Assembly: GCA_949902685.1 (NCBI GenBank)
Contig: CATLDS010000005.1
Coordinates: 1 to 14,150 of the forward strand
From: an uncultured Christensenellaceae bacterium
GTDB lineage: Bacteria; Bacillota; Clostridia; Christensenellales; UBA1242
Length of the DNA stretch: 14,150 bases
Direction: 5' to 3'
Position 1 is the first letter of the stretch; each line of letters starts with the position of its first letter. A program made the translations under genes and the position numbers. The notes below the pieces were generated by a model. That model was not told the DNA's origin. It saw only the letters and a list, made by a program, of their open reading frames with translations, and did not search any database. Shown piece after piece: positions 8,518 through 13,861 of this stretch.

Positions 8518-9267
8518 GTGAATGATATAATTAAGTATATTTTAATAGGTTTAATACAAGGTTTGACCGAATTTTTACCAATCTCTAGCAGTGGTCATAT
8601 AGTTCTATTTGGTTCGTTTTTTGATATTGACAACCTAATGTTAGTGAGCATAGTCGCTCATGTCGGTACGCTATTCGCTGTACTGTTTTGTTATAGGAAG
8701 CGAATATTTGGACTAATAAAAAGACCGTTCAACAAAACCAATCTAAATCTCATCATTGCGACAATTCCTACTGTAATAATGGTGCTACTTTTCAATTCCT
8801 TCTTAGAAGATAATTTCTCCACGCACACTCTTATATGGGGATTTCTAATATCTGCAGTACTACTAGTAATAGCTGACTTTAAAAAGGATAGTTATCGCCC
8901 AGTCACCAAACGTTCATCTCTATACATGGGACTAGCACAGGGACTAGCACTTCTACCAGGTATCTCACGTAGTGGCTCAACCTTAGTGTGTGGACTGCTA
9001 GTAGGAGTAGAAAAAAATGAAGCACTAGATTTCTCCTTCCTAATGAGCATACCAGTGATAATCGCTAGCGCAGTGTACGAGTCAATCAAACTATTCTCTA
9101 CACAAATCACAGTGAATTGGTTGGGAATGTTCTTAGTACTCATATCTTCATTCATATTCGGTATCATATCAATTAAACTTATGCTAAAGATAGTTAAGAA
9201 AAACAAACTGTATTATTTCTCTATTTACCTTATAGTACTTAGTCTACTTATACTATTCTTTAGATAA
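8518..9267 (+). CDS. uppP: Undecaprenyl-diphosphatase UppP (BacA family)
   Basis: The protein is a multi-pass membrane phosphatase that converts undecaprenyl pyrophosphate to the monophosphate carrier needed for peptidoglycan and other wall polymers; overproduction gives bacitracin resistance. The two active-site motifs are intact: QGLTEFLPISSSGH (residues 14-27, with Glu18 and His27) and PGISRSGST (147-155, with Arg151). Several hydrophobic helices fill the rest. At 249 residues it is slightly shorter than the usual 265-280. The start is GTG at 8518 because the family begins only about 12 residues before the first motif; the ribosome site (AAGTGAG) is weak. It has a terminator at 9267-9294 and no operon partners. 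Confidence 0.95.
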   Translation: MNDIIKYILIGLIQGLTEFLPISSSGHIVLFGSFFDIDNLMLVSIVAHVGTLFAVLFCYRKRIFGLIKRPFNKTNLNLIIATIPTVIMVLLFNSFLEDNFSTHTLIWGFLISAVLLVIADFKKDSYRPVTKRSSLYMGLAQGLALLPGISRSGSTLVCGLLVGVEKNEALDFSFLMSIPVIIASAVYESIKLFSTQITVNWLGMFLVLISSFIFGIISIKLMLKIVKKNKLYYFSIYLIVLSLLILFFR

Positions 9268-9294
9268 AAAAGAGAGTTCTAAAACTCTCTTTTT
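9267..9294. terminator. Bidirectional terminator between uppP and the convergent gene
   Basis: AGAGAGTT (9271-9278) pairs with AACTCTCT (9283-9290) around CTAA, extended by flanking A and T runs. The plus-strand T-run ends uppP, and the minus-strand T-run ends the gene at 9293, whose stop codon overlaps the stem flank. Confidence 0.88.
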
Positions 9295-10249
9295 AATCTG
9301 CTGGATGTGGATCAAAATAAATTTCATCATGTCTAATTTCCTCATATTTTTCCTCTTCAAGACTAAATATATGTTGATAAACCTCATTTGTGCTATTAGG
9401 AAGTATCTTTAAGATTTCAATCACTCGATGTAAATATGCACTGCCAAATGAAGCATATATTTCTTGTTCTGCCATTTTCTTCAATGAATTCAAATTTCGT
9501 TGATAAAGTGGATTATCTCTCTCATTCAATTTAAATGCTTTATTTAATTCTCTTAATTGTTTTGATACATACTCTAGTTGAGCAATCTTCTTAGCCATTC
9601 TTGTCTCAAAAGTGTCAATGAGATTTTCTTGAGTAAGTACAGCTTTCTCTACAGGGAAAGAATATAATACCTTTCCTGCTTTTGTATATACTCTAAACTC
9701 AGATTCTCCTTTTACAAATATAACCTCATCTAAAATCAAGAATGGACACTTCATATCAAAAGCAAGTCTCTTATCGTAGTAAGATTTATAGTCTTCCTCT
9801 TTATATTCATACTCAATCGGTATGATTGTTTGACCAAATTTACCAATTATTCCAAATTTGCCATCCTGCTCAACAATCGCAAGGTCGTATTTAAAGTTAG
9901 ATGCATTATCATATATACAAGGAATTATTTCTTTAGAATATTCGTTATAGAAGCCATATTTATTCCTACCTTTAAATACATCTTTGATCTTCAGTCTGTC
10001 GCAATGATACTCTTTACTCATTATGACATAAAATTCGCTTTCTTCCGTTATTCCACCCCAAATTGGGCCAAAACAGTCCATAGCATGCACAAAGCAACTT
10101 TTACCCACATCTTCATCACTCGAAGTATAGCGCAAGAAGGTGTTTCTATTATACTGGTCACTCGCACTAGCAAAGGCACAATTAACTAAATTATCAAATG
10201 TATTTGCTTGCTCTGTTTTTTTCTTTACTATTTTCTTAAGTATTGACAT
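9293..10249 (-). CDS. WG-repeat-like protein of unknown role (318 aa)
   Basis: The longer frame begins at 10273, but that ATG overlaps a perfect -10 box, so it would not be transcribed. The ATG at 10249 is correct: it has GGAGAAAG about 10 nt upstream and gives 318 residues starting MSILKKIVKKK. There is no signal peptide, suggesting a cytosolic protein. Residues about 97-150 carry two WG-type repeat units (KYGFYNEYSKEIIPCIYD, KFGIIGKFGQTIIPIEYEY), the beta-hairpin repeat written as WG/FG plus a following IIP-x-x-YD element. The C-terminal third (about 200-300) is helical and highly charged (FETRMAKKIAQLEYVSKQLRELN). WG repeats are found in many bacterial proteins of unknown function, so the role is unknown. 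It stands alone between two terminators. Confidence 0.8.
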   Translation of the reverse strand: MSILKKIVKKKTEQANTFDNLVNCAFASASDQYNRNTFLRYTSSDEDVGKSCFVHAMDCFGPIWGGITEESEFYVIMSKEYHCDRLKIKDVFKGRNKYGFYNEYSKEIIPCIYDNASNFKYDLAIVEQDGKFGIIGKFGQTIIPIEYEYKEEDYKSYYDKRLAFDMKCPFLILDEVIFVKGESEFRVYTKAGKVLYSFPVEKAVLTQENLIDTFETRMAKKIAQLEYVSKQLRELNKAFKLNERDNPLYQRNLNSLKKMAEQEIYASFGSAYLHRVIEILKILPNSTNEVYQHIFSLEEEKYEEIRHDEIYFDPHPAD

Positions 10250-10271
10250 AAATTTCTTTCTCCATGCACGC

Positions 10272-10299
10272 ATTATATCACAAATTCTCGATATGTCAA
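10272..10299 (-). promoter_or_regulatory. Strong promoter of the WG-repeat gene
   Basis: On the minus strand a perfect TTGACA (10299-10294), a 16-nt spacer and a perfect TATAAT (10277-10272) are present. Transcription would begin near 10265, which confirms the ATG at 10249 as the true start. Confidence 0.85.
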
Positions 10300-10348
10300 T
10301 GCCCCTTAAAAAATTTACTATAAATAAATCAACTCTGCATATTACACG

Positions 10349-10373
10349 AAAAAAAAAGAGGTAAAAACCTCTT
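10349..10373 (-). terminator. Intrinsic terminator of the lipoprotein gene
   Basis: AAGAGGT and ACCTCTT (10356-10362 and 10367-10373) form a 7-bp stem with a 4-nt loop. On the minus strand it is followed by nine or so T, directly after the stop codon of the lipoprotein gene. Confidence 0.85.
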
Positions 10374-10377
10374 CTCT

Positions 10378-11298
10378 CTATTCTTGAACTTCAACTGCAC
10401 TAACTACATAATAAGTAGTCTCGTCTACAACTTCGATATTCACTTCGTAACCTTCAGCATTTTTGTTAGCTAAAGTCTCATCAGTAAATTTACCTCCAGT
10501 AACACTTACATTAGCATTTGCCAAATCGTTACCATTAGAAGCAGTTAATTCACCATTGAATGTACCATTCTTGATAACAAGTATTGTCTTTTCTTCCCAA
10601 TCAGCGAAATCTTTAGCTCTATTGTGAGCACCATACTCGATTTTACCAGTAACAACACCAGTGAAAGTCTCATCAAATGTAACAGCAATGCCGTCATCGT
10701 ATTGACCTTGAGCATTCATGCCGTACCATAAATCAAATGCCACCTGACCCTCTGGTGCGATTAGTTGACTATTACCCTTGATAGTAGCAGTACCAAAGTT
10801 ATTACTTAATACATAAGTACATACCTTACTAGTATTTTCATTAGTTCCGTCTAGTTTCATATTGTCAACAGTAAGATTAGAATAGTTCTGTAGCATTATT
10901 TTGCAACCGTTCTCTCCTTGTTTGATAGTACCATTCTTAAGTGTGACATTAGCACCCTTCAAAAATTGGAAACCGTTAGTCTCAGTACCAGTAGATCCTA
11001 CCATACTACCATCTAATGTATATGTATGACCATTAAAGTCTAGAGTAACAGATTGTGTACCTAACACCCTCACTCCATTACCTGTGATGTCTGCATAAAG
11101 TTTAACAGTAGCGTTAACTCCAGCATTCTCCACTGCTTCATCTAGCGTGTCATACCATGTAGTCTTGTTCTCACCCAGTTTAACGACAGACACTTTTCCC
11201 TCTGGCTCATTGTTTGGTGGAGTATCTCCACAAGCCGTAAACATGAAGCCACAACATAAAACTAGTAATGCACATAACGTAACTTTTAATTTATTCAT
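10378..11298 (-). CDS. Surface lipoprotein with beta-helix-like repeats (306 aa)
   Basis: The start is ATG at 11298, preceded by GGAGGT; the longer open frame up to 11325 overlaps the -10 box and is not credible. The signal peptide ends in FTAC, a lipobox with the lipid-bearing cysteine at residue 23, so the protein is exported and anchored to the membrane. After a flexible Pro/Asn linker the body is a succession of short strands with Asn and Gly turns (VKLYADITGNGVRV, SVTLDFNGHTYTL, NVTLKNGTIKQGENG, NLTVDNMKLDGTNEN, TATIKGNSQ), the pattern of a right-handed parallel beta-helix as in pectate-lyase-like folds. Such proteins often bind or cleave polysaccharides, but no catalytic residues can be assigned here, and similar lipoproteins in gut Clostridia remain uncharacterised. 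Confidence 0.8.
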   Translation of the reverse strand: MNKLKVTLCALLVLCCGFMFTACGDTPPNNEPEGKVSVVKLGENKTTWYDTLDEAVENAGVNATVKLYADITGNGVRVLGTQSVTLDFNGHTYTLDGSMVGSTGTETNGFQFLKGANVTLKNGTIKQGENGCKIMLQNYSNLTVDNMKLDGTNENTSKVCTYVLSNNFGTATIKGNSQLIAPEGQVAFDLWYGMNAQGQYDDGIAVTFDETFTGVVTGKIEYGAHNRAKDFADWEEKTILVIKNGTFNGELTASNGNDLANANVSVTGGKFTDETLANKNAEGYEVNIEVVDETTYYVVSAVEVQE

Positions 11299-11323
11299 AT
11301 TACCTCCTATTCTATCTACGAGC

Positions 11324-11332
11324 ATTATAACA
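11324..11332 (-). promoter_or_regulatory. Extended -10 promoter of the lipoprotein gene
   Basis: On the minus strand TATAAT (11329-11324) is preceded by TGT, making an extended -10 (TGnTATAAT). No good -35 is seen, which is typical for extended -10 promoters. Confidence 0.65.
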
Positions 11333-11360
11333 TATTTATTTTATCTACTATAATGAAATG

Positions 11361-11380
11361 TATTCAATAAATGTTGAATA
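11361..11380. promoter_or_regulatory. Perfect palindrome upstream of the lipoprotein promoter
   Basis: TATTCAA (11361-11367) and TTGAATA (11374-11380) form a perfect inverted repeat with a 6-nt centre, about 30 bp upstream of the -10 of the lipoprotein gene. It could be an operator, but AT-rich palindromes arise by chance. Confidence 0.35.
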
Positions 11381-11522
11381 GTTAGACATATTGTAGAAAT
11401 ATAACGAAAATGTTTGAATTTAATACTTTACTACTGAGTCTATAATATCAACAATCATTATTAATATCATCATCTAATATAAATACGAATAATTATCCAT
11501 AGATATACCAACCATAATATCA

Positions 11523-11553
11523 GGTTAAAAGACCTAAGTCAAGTCTTTTGACC
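11523..11553. promoter_or_regulatory. Imperfect hairpin with direct repeats before the small XRE gene
   Basis: GGTTAAAAGAC (11523-11533) can pair with GTCTTTTGACC (11543-11553) with one wobble. The same element holds a direct repeat GACCTAA (11531-11537 and 11550-11556) and a TTGACC -35-like box (11548-11553) that lies 18 nt from TATTAT at 11572-11577. It could be an operator for self-regulation. The remaining intergenic sequence from 11381 to 11522 shows nothing I can assign. Confidence 0.4.
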
Positions 11554-11577
11554 TAATTTGTAGTAAAAATTTATTAT

Positions 11578-11787
11578 ATGGAATTTATTAAAATAATCAA
11601 GCAAATTATGTCGAATAATAACCTTAGTCAAGAGGGACTAGCACGTATTATAGGCGTCAATCAAACAACTGTCAGTCAATGGTTACTAGGTAGGAAAAAA
11701 CCAAATTTCGACAATATTATGGTATTTTATGAGAAGTTCGGTGTTACGCCTAACGAATTTTTTGGTATTGAGACATTTATAGACTAG
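11578..11787 (+). CDS. Small XRE-family DNA-binding regulator (69 aa)
   Basis: The whole protein is a single helix-turn-helix domain of the Cro/C1 (XRE) type: a first helix (FIKIIKQIMSNNNLS), then QEGLARIIGVNQTTVSQWLLG, where the recognition helix includes NQTTVSQW, and then helices 4-5 (DNIMVFYEKFGVTPNEFFG). No extra ligand or oligomerisation domain is present. ATG at 11578 is required to include the first helix. It lies directly after a TATTAT -10-like box with no ribosome site, so translation may be leaderless or the promoter may be elsewhere. The gene ends 15 nt before the -35 of the OLE RNA promoter, so it could regulate the RNA or itself. The target is unknown. Confidence 0.85.
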   Translation: MEFIKIIKQIMSNNNLSQEGLARIIGVNQTTVSQWLLGRKKPNFDNIMVFYEKFGVTPNEFFGIETFID

Positions 11788-11801
11788 ATAATTGAACTAT
11801 C

Positions 11802-11830
11802 TTGACATTTTTTTATACATATGCTAATAT
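11802..11830 (+). promoter_or_regulatory. Strong promoter of the OLE RNA
   Basis: A perfect TTGACA (11802-11807) is separated by 17 nt from TAATAT (11825-11830), which carries the extended -10 dinucleotide TG (11822-11823). An overlapping TATAAT (11828-11833) is an alternative. The predicted start near 11837 lies three bases before the first strand of the RNA's closing helix. Confidence 0.85.
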
Positions 11831-11836
11831 AATAGT

Positions 11837-12410
11837 ATCACGAAGGTGCAGTATTCTAGTCAACTAACGAGAATGAGGATGCCGAAATAAGCATCGATGG
11901 CACAACTATGAAGTTCGTGGTGCTGGCTTTGGTTGCCCAAACTGGGGCTGGTGCTGGGAGTTAAGATTTTTGGGTAGCATATAACGGCATATATGCCACC
12001 ACCCAATTATCGCGGAGACCTAAGTGGGTAAAGACGATTTGAATACATATCCAATTTATCGCTTGGGTTAGAAACCTGCATATGGCGAAAGTTATGTGCA
12101 GTGTAGCCTGCTTTGAGTGGACACATTGGGATTGAGCGACAACTTATATAAACTAAAGTACACGGAATATATAAGTTGCTCATGAAATTTTGTTCGCAAA
12201 ATAAAGATAAGTTCTTGTGATGTTGCCAAGGAAAACTTCTAGACTGTTCGTAAGAGATTTCTAAGGGATTATAGTGTGGTCTCAGTGGCGATTCGGTGCA
12301 AGTTCTACGTGAAGGGAAACCGCTCGGCTGGTAACGGAAGAGTGTAGAATTGGGAAATCCAACCGAACCTTATGCCGCAAGGTTTACTTTAGGAATTACC
12401 TTCGTTATTT
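11837..12410 (+). ncRNA. ole: OLE RNA (ornate, large, extremophilic RNA)
   Basis: No reading frame of note exists on either strand here, yet the region is less AT-rich than its surroundings and densely structured. The two ends pair perfectly: ACGAAGGT (11840-11847) with ACCTTCGT (12398-12405). Inside I find many helices: GATGC/GCATC (11878-11895), TTGGGT/ACCCAA with an inner GCATATA/TATATGC (11970-12006), CTGCATA/TGTGCAG (12076-12101), GAGC plus AACTTATATA with TATATAAGTT plus GCTC (12134-12181), ATTTTG-TTCG-CAAAAT (12187-12202), TTCTAC/GTAGAA (12303-12349) and AACCTT/AAGGTT (12366-12384). Size (about 570 nt), a strong promoter, and an OapA-family gene directly downstream fit OLE RNA, which forms a membrane ribonucleoprotein with OapA and is implicated in stress resistance such as cold, alcohol and magnesium tolerance. 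Identification rests on architecture and partner; I cannot run a covariance search. The exact 3' end is uncertain. Confidence 0.85.
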
Positions 12411-12418
12411 TAAATATA

Positions 12419-12439
12419 GAGTTGTATCAATTACAACTT
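12419..12439 (+). promoter_or_regulatory. Hairpin between OLE RNA and oapA
   Basis: AGTTGTA (12420-12426) pairs with TACAACT (12432-12438) around a 5-nt loop. There is no U-tract after it, so it is not a classical terminator. It lies just before the oapA start and could mark the RNA 3' end, act as a processing site or influence translation. Confidence 0.5.
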
Positions 12440-12449
12440 GTTGATATAT

Positions 12450-13007
12450 ATGAAAGAAAAAAAGAAAAAATCAAAAACACCTAAAGCATGGGTATGGCCA
12501 GTGAAGATATTTATACTAGCCATACTTCTTTCGTTATCGTTCAGCATAATCAGTGAACTAGCACTGGGTAATGCTAGCATAATAGTATCCGTATTGGTAA
12601 TATTGACGTTTATCGCGGTTAGTATATTGTTCGACATGCTCGGTCTAGCAGTAGCATCTAGCAATATTGAAACATTTACTGCCATGGCATCACGAAAAAT
12701 TAAAGGCAGTAAGCAAGCCATCGCTCTAAATAAAAACGCTGACAGAGTATCATCCATATGTGCGGATGTGATAGGTGATGTGTGTGGTATTCTATCAGGT
12801 GCTGCCGGTGCTAGCATCCTCACTAAGATTGCTTTAGCATCTCACGGAGATTTCATTCAAATATTGATCGCATCCTCTGTCTCCGCTGTAATAGCAGGAC
12901 TTACTATTTTCGGTAAAGCGAGTTTAAAACGATATGCTATCAAACACTCAAGCGAAATAACTTTGAAATTCGCTAAATTCATCAATTTCTTCACCAGAAA
13001 AGATTAG
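12450..13007 (+). CDS. oapA: OLE-associated protein OapA (membrane protein, 185 aa)
   Basis: The product is a small multi-pass membrane protein that anchors OLE RNA to the cell membrane in characterised systems. After a lysine-rich head (MKEKKKKSKTPK) come hydrophobic helices at about 18-39 and 44-69, a polar segment with the family signature (FDMLGLAVASSNIETF at 61-76, then KNADRVSSICADVIGD at 95-110), and further helices about 111-130 and 137-157 before a basic tail. Proteins of this type are often annotated as CorB-like Mg/Co transporters because of resemblance to the DUF21 membrane domain. I chose ATG at 12450; a frame extension to TTG at 12438 runs into the preceding hairpin. No Shine-Dalgarno is visible. 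It is almost certainly co-transcribed with the RNA. It overlaps the convergent gene by 4 bp. Confidence 0.85.
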   Translation: MKEKKKKSKTPKAWVWPVKIFILAILLSLSFSIISELALGNASIIVSVLVILTFIAVSILFDMLGLAVASSNIETFTAMASRKIKGSKQAIALNKNADRVSSICADVIGDVCGILSGAAGASILTKIALASHGDFIQILIASSVSAVIAGLTIFGKASLKRYAIKHSSEITLKFAKFINFFTRKD

Positions 13008-13282
13008 AATATCTTATCCCATTCGTTATTCCACATTTGCAATTCTTTCCCCATACGAATGCCTAAACTCAAAGTATAAGAGCCCCTTACACGCTCCCTC
13101 TCTTCATAGTATTCAAAAAGATGAAATAAGAGAGTGTCAAGGGCTCTTTTTTCTTCCTCATTAAGTAATTTATATAAATTCTCTCTAGTCTGCTTAATAT
13201 CTAAATAAAACTCACTATCTTCCTCTTTCACTATAGGCAACTTCTGTAACATAAAATCATAAATAGTATTCTGTAAATTCAT
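13004..13282 (-). CDS. Small helical protein, DUF6809-like (92 aa)
   Basis: The protein is acidic and predicted all-helical, with a middle segment RENLYKLLNEEEKRALDTLL and a C-terminal segment ERVRGSYTLSLGIRMGKEL. This layout (helical hairpin followed by a glycine-containing LGIRMG motif) resembles DUF6809, a family of small proteins of unknown function in Firmicutes and their mobile elements; the match is by eye. Two ATGs are in frame at 13288 and 13282. GGGAG lies 1 nt before the first but 7 nt before the second, so I prefer the second. It is transcribed from a perfect promoter, divergent from the double-XRE gene, and its 3' end overlaps oapA by 4 bp. It carries the oapA terminator on its opposite strand. 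Confidence 0.7.
   Translation of the reverse strand: MNLQNTIYDFMLQKLPIVKEEDSEFYLDIKQTRENLYKLLNEEEKRALDTLLFHLFEYYEERERVRGSYTLSLGIRMGKELQMWNNEWDKIF
13078..13152 (+). terminator. Intrinsic terminator of OLE-oapA, inside the convergent gene
   Basis: AAGAGCCC (13078-13085) pairs perfectly with GGGCTCTT (13141-13148), and the following bases complete a run of six T (13147-13152). Inside, CTCTCTT (13098-13104) pairs with AAGAGAG (13128-13134) and TTCAT with ATGAA, so the whole 71 nt fold into one long hairpin. It is on the plus strand, about 70 nt after the oapA stop, and no other terminator exists for that unit. Confidence 0.65.
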
Positions 13283-13300
13283 ATTCATTCTCCCGATAGT

Positions 13301-13329
13301 ATTATATATCTGCTTTCTTTATATGTCAA
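13301..13329 (-). promoter_or_regulatory. Perfect-consensus promoter of the DUF6809-like gene
   Basis: On the minus strand TTGACA (13329-13324), a 17-nt spacer and TATAAT (13306-13301) match consensus at all twelve positions. The spacer is occupied by the first copy of a 19-nt direct repeat, suggesting a strong promoter held under repression. Confidence 0.9.
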
Positions 13330-13361
13330 TTATTTTAATAACATATCTGCTTTCTTTATAT
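13306..13361. repeat. Two 19-nt direct repeats, likely operators
   Basis: ATATCTGCTTTCTTTATAT occurs at 13306-13324 and again, identically, at 13343-13361, 37 nt apart start to start. The first copy fills the spacer of the minus-strand promoter; the second lies just upstream of the -35 of the plus-strand promoter. An inverted half-site CAGATAT at 13384-13390 overlaps the plus-strand -10. The likely binder is the adjacent XRE protein. Confidence 0.75.
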
Positions 13362-13364
13362 TAT

Positions 13365-13393
13365 TTTCCAAAGATAAATAAAACAGATATAAT
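13365..13393 (+). promoter_or_regulatory. Promoter of the double-XRE gene
   Basis: TTTCCA (13365-13370), a 17-nt spacer and a perfect TATAAT (13388-13393) lie so close to the ATG at 13400 that transcription should start at or within a base or two of the start codon. Confidence 0.7.
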
Positions 13394-13399
13394 AAAAAT

Positions 13400-13828
13400 A
13401 TGAATAAATTTGTAAAAAGATTAAAACTATTAATGAAAGATTATAGATATACCAACTTAGATTTGGCAAACAAACTTAGTATTCCAGTAGGAAGAATAAA
13501 AAGTTGGAAATCATCTCAATCAATACCTAAATTAGATATAGCAGTTAAATTAGCAAATGAATTAAATTGTTCGCTTGATTATTTGTTTGGAAAAGTGGAG
13601 ATTGATGAATTTACAAAATTTAAAAATACTCCAACTTTTAAACATCAACTACATAAGTATATGACTGAACGGGATGTAACTCAGTATAAATTAATTAAAG
13701 ATAAAATTTGTCACGCGGATAGTTTCACCAGATGGTTTAAAGAAGATTGTGTTCCAAATATGTCCAATGTAATCAAACTTGCAGATTACTTCAATCTCAG
13801 CATTGATGAATTTGTAGGAAGATTGTAA
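13400..13828 (+). CDS. Regulator with two tandem XRE helix-turn-helix domains (142 aa)
   Basis: Two Cro/C1-type DNA-binding domains sit in one chain. The first spans about residues 5-64 (VKRLKLLMKDYRYTNLDLAN, recognition helix around IPVGRIKSWKSS, closing LANELNCSLDYLFG). The second spans about 80-142 (FKHQLHKYMTERDVTQYKLI, around HADSFTRWFKED, closing LADYFNLSIDEFVGRL). Both end with the same helix 5 pattern (L-x-SxDxxxG), so they probably arose by duplication, though the second is diverged. There is no other domain. It could bind two adjacent sites as a single chain, which fits the duplicated operator upstream. ATG at 13400 has no ribosome site and the -10 box lies only 6 nt away, so the message is probably leaderless. 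It is divergent from the DUF6809-like gene and likely regulates both. Confidence 0.85.
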   Translation: MNKFVKRLKLLMKDYRYTNLDLANKLSIPVGRIKSWKSSQSIPKLDIAVKLANELNCSLDYLFGKVEIDEFTKFKNTPTFKHQLHKYMTERDVTQYKLIKDKICHADSFTRWFKEDCVPNMSNVIKLADYFNLSIDEFVGRL

Positions 13829-13834
13829 ATATAT

Positions 13835-13861
13835 AAAAAACGAGATTAATTCTCGTTTTTT
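13835..13861. terminator. Bidirectional terminator between the double-XRE gene and gltX
   Basis: AAAAAACGAGA (13835-13845) pairs with TCTCGTTTTTT (13851-13861) around a 5-nt loop, giving a T-run in each direction. The gltX stop codon lies in the loop. Confidence 0.9.

Noticed and set aside
8892..9206. 104-codon minus-strand frame inside uppP
   Set aside because: It is a reading-frame shadow of uppP with no ribosome site or recognisable domain.
10250..10273. Longer start (10273) of the WG-repeat gene
   Set aside because: That ATG overlaps a perfect -10 box and would lie upstream of the transcription start; the ATG at 10249 has a ribosome site.
11837..12410. Group II intron, RNase P, tmRNA or a rRNA fragment as the identity of the structured region
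   Set aside because: No intron-encoded protein or domain V-like end, no RNase P core motifs, no tRNA-like ends or tag frame, and no rRNA signature; the OapA neighbour fits OLE instead.
12431..12823. 130-codon minus-strand frame opposite oapA
   Set aside because: It is a shadow of the oapA coding sequence, lacks a credible start and ribosome site, and ends in the OLE-oapA junction.
13306..13361. CRISPR-like repeat
   Set aside because: There are only two copies, each placed on a promoter, so operator sites are the better explanation.
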